Shown: positions 1 through 4,965 of the stretch, in pieces
Layout of the letters: each line of letters begins with the position of its first letter
How positions within the stretch are numbered: position 1 is the first letter of the stretch
From: Bifidobacteriaceae bacterium
Lineage (GTDB): Bacteria > Actinomycetota > Actinomycetes > Actinomycetales > WQXJ01
Assembly: GCA_031272565.1 (NCBI GenBank)
Contig: JAISTN010000302.1
Location: 1 to 5,731, forward strand
DNA: 5,731 nt
Direction: 5' to 3'
Program-made: the position numbers and the translations under genes
The notes under the pieces: generated by a model
Databases searched by the model: none
Told to the model about the DNA's origin: nothing
Seen by the model: only the letters and a program-made list of their open reading frames with translations

Positions 1-210
1 CGAGATGACGAGAGCTGTTGCCGGGTTGGCCACCCGGGTCCAGGTCCCAGGTGGCCACTTCCCACTCACGAACGTTCGTCAGGTGGGGACGGGTCCCAGG
101 TGACGAACCCATGCTTAGTCTCGTCAGGCGGGGATGCAGGCGGGGACGGGTCCGAGATGACGAGAGCTGTTGCCGGGTTGGCCACCCGGGTCCAGGTCCC
201 AGGTGGCCAC
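1..210. repeat. 58-bp direct repeat pair (1-58 and 153-210)
   Basis: Bases 1-58 and 153-210 are identical by eye at a 152-bp offset. The first copy begins at the window edge, so the array probably continues to the left. Each copy contains an 8-bp inverted repeat, TGGCCACC/GGTGGCCA, at 27-34/50-57 and 179-186/202-209. No gene is supported here: the open frames that cross both copies are Arg/Pro/Gly-rich and share the repeat. It lies downstream of the minus-strand FG-GAP gene. Confidence 0.85.
68..164. repeat. Two related stem-loops between the 58-bp repeats
   Basis: GTTCGTCA at 74-81 faces TGACGAAC at 101-108, with an inner GGGAC/GTCCC pair at 86-90/93-97. CTCGTCA at 120-126 faces TGACGAG at 158-164. 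The two stems share the TCGTCA/TGACGA core but differ at their outer bases, and both sides differ together so that pairing is kept. Bases 68-79 are a perfect 12-bp palindrome, ACGAACGTTCGT. The role is unknown. Confidence 0.5.
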
Positions 211-215
211 CGCCT

Positions 216-267
216 GGGCGCCGCCGGCTAGCTTGGCCCCGGCTGTTGACAAAGCCCAGCGGCGCCC
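216..267. other. 9-bp GC-rich inverted repeat downstream of the FG-GAP gene
   Basis: GGGCGCCGC at 216-224 is the exact reverse complement of 259-267, with a 34-nt loop. It sits about 70 bp past the stop codon of the minus-strand FG-GAP gene, so it could help end that transcript. No T-run follows on the minus strand, so it is not a standard intrinsic terminator. I see no other terminator in 1-335. Confidence 0.3.
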
Positions 268-335
268 CGCGTTAGGCACCCTATGTGGCGCCGTGGGTGG
301 CGTCTTGGGCCGACATCGGGCCTGTCACCGCCGGT

Positions 336-1622
336 TTACCAACCAGAACTGACCCGCAGCGCGGCGGCGAACTGGCCGCCACCCTTCGACTTGTAGAAGA
401 ACAACTCGGTGGTTTCGTCGTTGCGGCCCACAATGTCCGCTAGGCCGTCGCCGGTCAGGTCCGCCCCGGCTGCCAGCGTCCGCCCGGCCCAGCCGTGCCC
501 CACGTTCTTGGCGGCCTTGAACGAGCCGTCGCCTTTGCCGGAATAGGCGTACAGAATGCCTTGGGCGTTGATGCCCAGAATGTCGTTACGCCCGTCCTTG
601 TCCAGGTCGCCGGCCGCCAGGAGTTGCATCGACTGCCAGCCGTGGCCAACTTCCCGCCGGCCTTCCTTGAAGGCGCCCCTACCGTTGCCGCAGTAGAGCC
701 ACAGTTTGCCGGCTTGGTCCACCGCCAGCATGTCGTTGATGCCGTCCCGGTCCAGGTCGCCGGCCGGGATGATGCGGTAGTTCAGCCAGCCCCGGCCAAT
801 CTGAATGGGTGTGGGCGAAATCCCGCCGCGGCCATCCCCGGCCCGCAGCCACATGTTGCCCATCTGGTCAACCGTCACCACGTCCGCCTTCTTGTCCCCG
901 TCCCAGTCACCGGGCCCGGAAATCCAACTGGCGCCCAGGCCGGTTGCCAGCGTCACCGCGTTCGCGAACTGACCGTTGCCCTTGGAGGCGTACTGCAACA
1001 GGGTGCCGTCCCAGCGCAGGGCCAGGATCTCACCCAGGCCGTCGCCGGTCAGGTCCGGTGACAAGGCCAGGCGCAGGTGGGCGGGGCCGGTGGTGATGGT
1101 GTATGGCTGGTTCCAGGAGGCGCCAAAGCTGGGGCAGGCCTGGATCTTGATGATGTAGCCGCCCTGTTCCAGGTTGGGCAGCAGGATCGTGGTGACGGTG
1201 TCGCCAAAGGTGGATGTGACGGCGGCCAGCCGGGTGCTGGAGTTTTCGACGCCGCTGGAGTCGTAGACCCTGATCCAGGCGGCGTCGGAGTTGGCCGGTG
1301 CGCCAAAGTCGGCGTGTTCAAAGGTGATCCGCAGCGGTCCGGTGGCCAGGGTGGTGAGGTAGAAGTAGTCGACATCGCAGGCCCCGCCATCGGCGTACAT
1401 CTGGGCGGCCATGTTGCGCCCGTACTGGATCCGGTTGGCGCTGGCAAACGTGCCGTTTTCTTCTGATTCGTGGTCCGTCACCATCGGCTCGGCCTGGGTG
1501 GCGGCCGTGGCCGGTTCCGGTGTGGTGGGATCGGCTTGGGCGGCCGGTGCCACCAGCATGGCCACGGCGGCCAGGCCAATGGCGGCGGTCAGTTGAATGT
1601 GGAGCGGGACACGGTGGGACAT
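336..1622 (-). CDS. Secreted FG-GAP/VCBS-repeat protein with an N-terminal PPC-like domain
   Basis: This 428-aa protein has a signal peptide: a basic start (H3, R4), a hydrophobic stretch at about 11-28 and a likely cleavage after A28-Q29-A30. A Thr/Pro/Ala-rich linker follows at 31-48. Residues about 50-178 resemble bacterial pre-peptidase C-terminal (PPC) beta domains, with the typical DYFYL and GGYIIKI strands; C82 and C163 could form a disulfide. Five FG-GAP/VCBS units follow, with calcium-loop motifs starting at D190, D239, D289, D339 and D388, a spacing of 49-50 residues. Most units carry a G-x-GW and a GxGxG motif. Such repeats fold as beta-propeller blades and serve in adhesion or carbohydrate binding. 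No catalytic domain is visible, so the ligand is unknown. The start is supported by GGAGG at 1629-1633, 6 nt before ATG. The protein ends exactly at a GW motif, where a sixth unit would begin. It has no same-strand neighbour. Confidence 0.92.
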   Translation of the reverse strand: MSHRVPLHIQLTAAIGLAAVAMLVAPAAQADPTTPEPATAATQAEPMVTDHESEENGTFASANRIQYGRNMAAQMYADGGACDVDYFYLTTLATGPLRITFEHADFGAPANSDAAWIRVYDSSGVENSSTRLAAVTSTFGDTVTTILLPNLEQGGYIIKIQACPSFGASWNQPYTITTGPAHLRLALSPDLTGDGLGEILALRWDGTLLQYASKGNGQFANAVTLATGLGASWISGPGDWDGDKKADVVTVDQMGNMWLRAGDGRGGISPTPIQIGRGWLNYRIIPAGDLDRDGINDMLAVDQAGKLWLYCGNGRGAFKEGRREVGHGWQSMQLLAAGDLDKDGRNDILGINAQGILYAYSGKGDGSFKAAKNVGHGWAGRTLAAGADLTGDGLADIVGRNDETTELFFYKSKGGGQFAAALRVSSGW

Positions 1623-1669
1623 CGTTGGCCTCCAAGGGGCTCATGTTGGTCACTGATGGGGTCAGGGGC

Positions 1670-1700
1670 AGTCTATCGGCCCCGGCCGCCCCCCGGAAGT
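1670..1700 (-). promoter_or_regulatory. Weak candidate promoter for the FG-GAP gene
   Basis: On the minus strand TAGACT (1675 to 1670) fits a TANNNT -10 box about 48 nt before the ATG. The best -35 is ACTTCC (1700 to 1695), with a long 19-nt spacer and a poor match to TTGACA. The call rests on position and the -10 alone. Confidence 0.2.
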
Positions 1701-1770
1701 GCCCGGGTTACGGCGGGCTGCGCTTGGGTGGATCTTTGCGTGATGGGGACATTGACGGGCTGGACGGGCC

Positions 1771-1847
1771 CGACTGGGTGGGGGGGCCTGGGTTGTTGGC
1801 GTCAAGTTGGCGAGGTGGTTAGTCCGTGACGAACTGGCTGGGGACGG
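1771..1847 (-). repeat. Long intergenic repeat, unit A1
   Basis: This 77-bp unit matches 1917-1993 with one visible mismatch (G1783 versus T1929). Read on the minus strand it starts CGTCCCCAGCCA and continues through TTCGTCACGGACTAACCACC. It is clearly related to plus-strand units at 2894-2957 and 3040-3080. It contains no gene: the proline-rich frame through it exists because the repeats keep phase. Confidence 0.85.
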
Positions 1848-1855
1848 AGGTCCGA

Positions 1856-1918
1856 GCCGGCTTGGGTGGTGTCGACAGGTTGGCCGGTGGTTGGGTTTGG
1901 GACGGTTGGCCGGGGACG
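1856..1918 (-). repeat. Long intergenic repeat, variant unit A'
   Basis: On the minus strand this unit contains CGTCCCCGGCCAAC, then CCCAACCACC and AACCTGTCGACACC, ending CCCAAGCCGGC. By eye it aligns almost end to end with plus-strand 2966-3030, with scattered substitutions. It lies between the A1 and A2 copies. Confidence 0.75.
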
Positions 1919-1993
1919 ACTGGGTGGGTGGGCCTGGGTTGTTGGCGTCAAGTTGGCGAGGTGGTTAGTCCGTGACGAACTGGCTGGGGACGG
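1917..1993 (-). repeat. Long intergenic repeat, unit A2
   Basis: This is the second near-identical 77-bp copy, offset 146 bp from A1. Such close identity suggests a recent duplication, or conversion between copies, of the A1 plus A' segment. Confidence 0.85.
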
Positions 1994-1994
1994 C

Positions 1995-2065
1995 TGGGTG
2001 GGCGGGTCTGGGGTTGGACCGGCAAGTTGGTGAGGTAGTAAGTCCGTGACGGGTGGCCTGGGACG
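1995..2065 (-). repeat. Long intergenic repeat, diverged unit A3
   Basis: Read on the minus strand it begins CGTCCCAGGCCA, identical to the first 12 bases of the plus-strand unit at 2894. It continues with CGTCACGGACTTACTACCTC and CCAACTTG and then diverges. It is the unit of this family nearest the central array on the left side. Confidence 0.6.
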
Positions 2066-2087
2066 ACCGGGCCGGTGGCCTGGCGGG

Positions 2088-2293
2088 GTAACTGCGAGTT
2101 TTCGAGGACTTGTGTACGGGTCGGGCTGGTTCGAGGGGTGGCGGGCGGCGTTGCCGCCGCCGCCCCTAACGAGGTCGGATACGTTTGCGCAGGTCAGCGC
2201 CTTGCCGCCGATGTCGGCCAGTTGGTTGGGGGGCCAGTCCAGGGGCGGCATCGGGCGCTACCCGTACACAAGTCCCCGAAAACTCGCAGTTAC
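2088..2293. repeat. MITE-like element with 33-bp inverted repeats
   Basis: Bases 2088-2120 and 2261-2293 are reverse complements over 33 nt with a single mismatch that is a G-U pair in RNA (TCCTCG versus TCCCCG in the shared CCCGTACACAAG arm). Wobble pairing can extend the stem outward to 2082/2299 and by T2121-A2260 inward. The 140-nt interior holds a second GC-rich hairpin at about 2134-2167, with one bulge. There is no transposase and no coding sequence. I see no obvious target-site duplication, so mobility is only a possibility; it could equally be a structural or regulatory palindrome. Only one copy is present here. Confidence 0.7.
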
Positions 2294-2325
2294 CTTGCCC
2301 GCCCCGGCCAGCCCGGCACCACCTG

Positions 2326-2460
2326 GGACCTTCAGAGCGATCGTGGTCAATCTTGTGCCGAAAACTGACCAGGATCGGCGTGAAGGTCGGTCCGGGGGAC
2401 CTTCAGAGCGATTCTGGTCAAAATCAGACCCAAGATTGACCAGGATCGACGTGAAGATCC
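2326..2460. repeat. Tandem pair of nested palindromes
   Basis: Two 63-nt units (2326-2388 and 2397-2459, 71-nt offset) match at roughly four positions in five. Each has outer arms, CCTTCA facing TGAAG, and inner arms, TGGTCA facing TGACCA. The middle of each unit is the part that varies. The left arm of unit 1 (2338-2355) is also complementary to the right arm of unit 2 (2431-2448) at 17 of 18 positions. The block can therefore fold as two small hairpins or one large one. It has no coding content that I can defend. Confidence 0.7.
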
Positions 2461-2490
2461 CCGGCTAGTCCTGTCATGCCATCGTCATGC

Positions 2491-2674
2491 GGAGAGAGTT
2501 GTGGTAGTCCGAGGTGCGTAACCGACCCATGTGGAGAGAGTTCTGGTAGTTCAGGAACCCAGATCAGCCCTGCGGAGAGAGTTGTGGTAGTCCGAGGTGC
2601 GTAACCGACCCATGTGGAGAGAGTTCTGGTAGTCCAGGAGCCGTTATCTGCCGTGCGGAGAGAGTTGCTGCAGT
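2491..2674 (+). repeat. Left half of mirrored array: five 20-nt direct repeats
   Basis: The repeat is GGAGAGAGTTSTGGTAGTYC at 2491, 2533, 2574 and 2616, with a diverged fifth copy at 2657 whose 3' end is changed (GCTGCAGT). Start-to-start distances are 42, 41, 42 and 41 nt. The spacers are 22, 21, 22 and 21 nt; the first and third are identical (2511-2532 and 2594-2615). The larger unit is therefore an 83-nt duplication in which GTTGTGG and GTTCTGG versions alternate. Confidence 0.9.
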
Positions 2675-2707
2675 TTTCGGCCCGAAAAACTACCGGAAGT
2701 CTCTCCG
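2656..2707. other. Central hairpin joining the two half-arrays
   Basis: The last left repeat and first right repeat face each other around TTTTCGG-C-CCGAAAA. Bases 2656-2680 pair with 2682-2707 with a few mismatches and one extra A. It is the symmetry point of the array. It has long paired arms and a very short loop, but no T-run on the plus strand to support a terminator call. Confidence 0.65.
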
Positions 2708-2872
2708 GATCGGCTGGAAGGGGCCCAGAACTACCGTAAGTCTCTCCGGAATGCCCGATGCCGCCCTGTGGACTACCGCAAGTCTCTCCGGAATGCCCGA
2801 TGCCGCCCTGTGGACTACCGCAAGTCTCTCCGGATCGGCTGGAAGGGGCCCGGAACTACCGCAAGTCTCTCC
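2687..2872 (-). repeat. Right half of mirrored array: five inverted 20-nt repeats
   Basis: Read on the minus strand the repeat is GGAGAGACTTNCGGTAGTYC, with copies beginning (plus coordinates) at 2687, 2728, 2770, 2812 and 2853. Distances are 41, 42, 42 and 41 nt. The spacers are palindromically ordered: outer ones of 21 nt start GGATCGGCTGG (2707, 2832) and the two inner 22-nt ones start GGAATGCCCGATG (2748, 2790) and are identical. Positions 8 (C for G) and 12 (C for T) separate this half from the left half. Confidence 0.9.
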
Positions 2873-2893
2873 GCAAGTGCCGGTGCCACTCAG

Positions 2894-2957
2894 CGTCCCA
2901 GGCCATTCGTCGCGGACTTGCCACCCCGCCAACCTGTCGATACGACCCAGGCCGGCC
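2894..2957 (+). repeat. Long intergenic repeat, inverted unit F1
   Basis: It starts CGTCCCAGGCCATTCGTCGC and runs through GCCAACCTGTCGATACGACC. It aligns with the minus strand of 1785-1847 and 1931-1993, and best at its start with A3 (1995-2065). It lies just outside the right half-array, as A3 lies toward the left one. Confidence 0.75.
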
Positions 2958-2965
2958 AACCCCGT

Positions 2966-3030
2966 CGTCCCCAGCCAACACGTCCCCTGACCCAACCACC
3001 GACAAACCTGTCGATACTGCCCAAGCTGGC
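2966..3030 (+). repeat. Long intergenic repeat, inverted variant unit F'
   Basis: It contains CGTCCCCAGCCAACACGTCC, then CCCAACCACC and AACCTGTCGATAC, ending CCCAAGCTGGC. It is the plus-strand counterpart of 1856-1918 (minus strand). Confidence 0.75.
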
Positions 3031-3039
3031 CCCGCTCAC

Positions 3040-3080
3040 CGTCCCAAGCCATTCGTCGTGGGCTTACCACCCCACCAAGC
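3040..3080 (+). repeat. Long intergenic repeat, short inverted unit F2
   Basis: CGTCCCAAGCCATTCGTCG followed by GGCTTACCACCCCACCAAGC repeats the first part of F1. The unit is cut short after about 40 bp, about 100 bp before manB. Confidence 0.7.
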
Positions 3081-3092
3081 GGGGGCCTAGGG

Positions 3093-3149
3093 AGGCCATG
3101 AGCCACCAGCGGGTGACCAGAGGCCCCATGACCCACCAGCGGGGTACCA
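3093..3149 (+). repeat. Two tandem 28-29-bp repeats before manB
   Basis: AGGCCATGAGCCACCAGCGG (3093 on) is followed directly by AGGCCCCATGACCCACCAGC (3121 on), with a few changes and one extra base. A weak third piece, GGCCCATGG, follows at about 3155. The block ends about 25 bp before the manB promoter. Confidence 0.6.
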
Positions 3150-3172
3150 AGGTTGGCCCATGGCCGACCGGT

Positions 3173-3178
3173 TAAGCT
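3173..3178 (+). promoter_or_regulatory. -10 box placed for a leaderless manB transcript
   Basis: TAAGCT fits TANNNT and ends 6 nt before the GTG at 3185, which puts the expected transcription start on the first base of the start codon. No Shine-Dalgarno sequence is present at a usable distance (only AGG, 3 nt away). Leaderless genes with this geometry are common in actinobacteria. The -35 region is not convincing. Confidence 0.5.
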
Positions 3179-3184
3179 AGGTCG

Positions 3185-4594
3185 GTGCATTCTCTGACGG
3201 CGATCACCAAGTCGAACGACCTGCGGGGGGCCGTCCCCGAACAGTGGGGGCCGGCCGAGGCGGTGGCCTTGGGGGTAGCCATCGCGGCGGCCTTTGACCA
3301 GGCGCCGGCCATCCTGGTGGGCCATGACATGCGGTTGTCCGGCCCGGCCATGGCCAAGGCCTTGATTGAGGGCATCACTGGGGCCGGCCAGGACGTGATC
3401 GACCTGGGTCAGGTTTCGACTGACACCATTTACTATGCCTCCGGCGCGCGCGGCCTGCCCGGCGCCATGTTGACAGCTTCACACAACCCGGCGGGCGACA
3501 ACGGCCTCAAGTTGATGCGGGCCGGCGCCAAGCCGATGGGCCGGGAGGCCGGCTTGGGCGAGGTGGTCCGCCAGGCGGAGGCCAACCCAAACCCAACCCC
3601 GGCCGCCCAGCCAGGCGCAGTCACCCAGCTTGACGTGCTGCCGGACTTTGCCCGCTACCTGCGCGGCTTGGTCAACTTGGCTACCAGCCGGCCGCTGACC
3701 GTGGTGGTGGACGCCGGCAACGGCATGGGCGGGGTGGTGGCGGAGGCGGTGTTGGGCACCAGCGCCGGCCTGCCGGCCCTGCCGGTCAACCTGATCAAGC
3801 TCTACTTTGAACCGGACGGCACCTTCCCCAACCACCCGGCCAACCCGCTGGACCCGGCCAACCTGCGGGACCTGCAGCGGGCCGTGACCGAGCACCAGGC
3901 TGACTTGGGGCTGGCCTTTGACGGCGATGCCGACCGCTGCTTCGTGGTTGATGAAACCGGCCGGGTGGTCAACCCTTCGGTGATTGGGATTGTCATTGCG
4001 CTGCACCAGATCGGCCTCGAACAGGCGGCCGGCCGCCAGCCCGTCATTGTCCATAATGCGATCACTTCTCAGGCCTTGCCGGAACTGGCCCAGGCGGCTG
4101 GCGCGACCACGCTGCGCACCCCGGTGGGCCACGCCTTAATCAAGCCGGTGATGGCCCAGCATGATGCGGTCTTTGGGGCGGAGCATTCTGGCCACTACTA
4201 CTTCCGGGACTTCTTCTACGCCGACACGGGCATCCTGTCCGCGCTGCACGTGTTGGCGGCGTTGGGCAGTTCTGACCACACCTTGAGCGCGCTGGCGGAG
4301 GTCTATTGGCCTTATCACGCCAGCGGCGAGATCAACTTCCGGGTGGCGGACCCGGCGGCGGTGGTTGAGCGGGTCCGGCAGGCTTATGCGCCCGATGCCG
4401 CGCGCGGAGTTGTCAGTATCGATACCCTAGACGGGTTGACCATTGGCCACTGGGATCAGGCGCCCCGGTGGTGGGCCAATGTCCGGCCCTCCAACACGGA
4501 GCCGTTGTTGCGGCTCAACGTGGAGGCGGCGGATGAGGACGTGATGGTGAAGGTGCGCACTGGCCTGTCGCACCTGATCGACTCAAAGAGGTGA
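3185..4594 (+). CDS. manB: Phosphomannomutase/phosphoglucomutase (alpha-D-phosphohexomutase family)
   Basis: This 469-aa cytoplasmic enzyme should interconvert mannose-6-phosphate and mannose-1-phosphate, the step before GDP-mannose. All four family motifs are present: the phosphoserine loop TASHNP (97-102, S99), the Mg-binding loop DGDADR (246-251), the sugar-specificity motif GAEHSGH (331-337) and the phosphate-binding RPSNTEP (434-440). The length is normal for bacterial ManB. The N-terminal motif usually written KAYDxRG reads KSNDLRG here (9-15), an uncommon change of a conserved Tyr to Asn. GTG 3185 is chosen because the family alignment starts within a few residues of it, no earlier in-frame start is visible, and a -10 box sits 6 nt upstream. 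Phosphoglucomutase activity cannot be separated from sequence alone. It is the first gene of a plus-strand set with the Trm112-like gene and ahcY; its TGA lies within a long stem formed with the downstream spacer. Confidence 0.96.
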   Translation: MHSLTAITKSNDLRGAVPEQWGPAEAVALGVAIAAAFDQAPAILVGHDMRLSGPAMAKALIEGITGAGQDVIDLGQVSTDTIYYASGARGLPGAMLTASHNPAGDNGLKLMRAGAKPMGREAGLGEVVRQAEANPNPTPAAQPGAVTQLDVLPDFARYLRGLVNLATSRPLTVVVDAGNGMGGVVAEAVLGTSAGLPALPVNLIKLYFEPDGTFPNHPANPLDPANLRDLQRAVTEHQADLGLAFDGDADRCFVVDETGRVVNPSVIGIVIALHQIGLEQAAGRQPVIVHNAITSQALPELAQAAGATTLRTPVGHALIKPVMAQHDAVFGAEHSGHYYFRDFFYADTGILSALHVLAALGSSDHTLSALAEVYWPYHASGEINFRVADPAAVVERVRQAYAPDAARGVVSIDTLDGLTIGHWDQAPRWWANVRPSNTEPLLRLNVEAADEDVMVKVRTGLSHLIDSKR

Positions 4595-4797
4595 TTCAGA
4601 CTCGCCAAGGCGGCAGTCAGGCAGCCGGCTGTGAGATGCCCCGCCAAGCCGAGGGTCGCCCTCGGGGCAGAGTCCCTGTGGGAGCGGCCGGGCCAGGCGT
4701 GGGGCACCAACAGGGGCCCCGCAGCCGCCAGGGAGAGATGAATCACCTCGCAAGGCCGTAGGCGAACAACCGGAAACGGGTCCAAGGAGGCTAGGAC
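4588..4797 (+). ncRNA. Candidate structured RNA between manB and the Trm112-like gene
   Basis: GAGGTGATTCA (4588-4598) and TGAATCACCTC (4739-4749) form a perfect 11-bp closing stem that contains the manB stop codon. Inside it I find a 7-bp hairpin with a TCG loop (4649-4655/4659-4665). There is also a stacked arm at 4673-4678/4729-4734, 4684-4688/4724-4728 and 4701-4705/4716-4720. After it come a short stem at 4748-4751/4762-4765, which competes with the closing stem, and a GAAA-tetraloop hairpin at 4770-4779. The ribosome site of the next gene follows (4784-4790). CCTC at 4746-4749 could alternatively pair with GAGG at 4787-4790, which suggests a switch. The conserved cores of SAH, SAM-I, SAM-IV, cobalamin and THF riboswitches, as I remember them, are not present. 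No open frame here is credible. The stems are seen; a regulatory role is inferred. Confidence 0.4.
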
Positions 4798-4965
4798 ATG
4801 GACCAGTGGGTCAGGAGCGTACTGCGCTGTCCCGTATGTAAAGGAGAACTGGTGGACCAAGCTGACTCCCTGGCCTGTGAGGCCTGTGCCGTGGCTTATC
4901 CCGTAGACGGCGGCGTGCCCGGCTTGCTGGCACACCGCGCCTCGCCCTTGGAGCAGGTACCGTGA
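4798..4965 (+). CDS. Trm112-like zinc-ribbon protein
   Basis: This short gene encodes 55 residues. It has two CxxC pairs, C11-P-V-C14 and C27-E-A-C30, forming a zinc ribbon. A Y34[10 protein letters not shown] segment follows, the hallmark of the Trm112p-like (UPF0434) family. The length is typical for bacterial members. In eukaryotes and archaea Trm112 stabilises and activates several methyltransferases; in bacteria the role is less clear and I infer a similar partner function. ATG is preceded by a strong AAGGAGG at 4784-4790, 7 nt away. Its TGA overlaps the GTG of ahcY by 4 bp, so the two are probably translated together. Actinobacteria commonly keep such a gene next to manB. Several codons end in A (GTA three times, AAA, GGA, GAA), less G/C-biased than its neighbours. 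Confidence 0.9.
   Translation: MDQWVRSVLRCPVCKGELVDQADSLACEACAVAYPVDGGVPGLLAHRASPLEQVP
4950..4953 (+). promoter_or_regulatory. Ribosome binding site that fixes the ahcY start
   Basis: GGAG lies inside the last codons of the Trm112-like gene, 8 nt before GTG 4962. The later in-frame ATG at 5004 has no purine-rich stretch before it. This favours the overlapping GTG start. Confidence 0.6.

Noticed and set aside
1802..2251. 149-codon minus-strand open frame
   Set aside because: Its product is Pro/Thr-rich, follows the DNA repeats, spans the 33-bp inverted-repeat arm and matches no domain; it is a GC-rich shadow.
2765..2820. DnaA-box-like CTGTGGAC sequences (replication origin)
   Set aside because: Only partial matches, both inside identical array spacers, with no AT-rich region and no dnaA or dnaN nearby.
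2491..2872. CRISPR array
   Set aside because: The repeat is only 20 nt, the spacers are repeated rather than unique, orientation reverses at the centre, and no cas gene is present.
2690..3325. 211-codon minus-strand open frame
   Set aside because: It runs through the inverted 20-nt repeats and into the manB coding strand; repeated peptide blocks mirror the DNA repeats and the start lies inside manB.
3479..4132. 217-codon frame antisense to manB
   Set aside because: It is an artefact of high GC content; the plus strand has complete ManB motifs throughout.
4588..4797. SAH, SAM, cobalamin or THF riboswitch
   Set aside because: The conserved core sequences I know for these classes are missing; only the context near ahcY and a superficially similar closing stem suggested them.
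4456..4935. Minus-strand open frame across the manB/Trm112-like junction
   Set aside because: It is antisense to two recognisable genes and to the structured spacer, and shows no family features.
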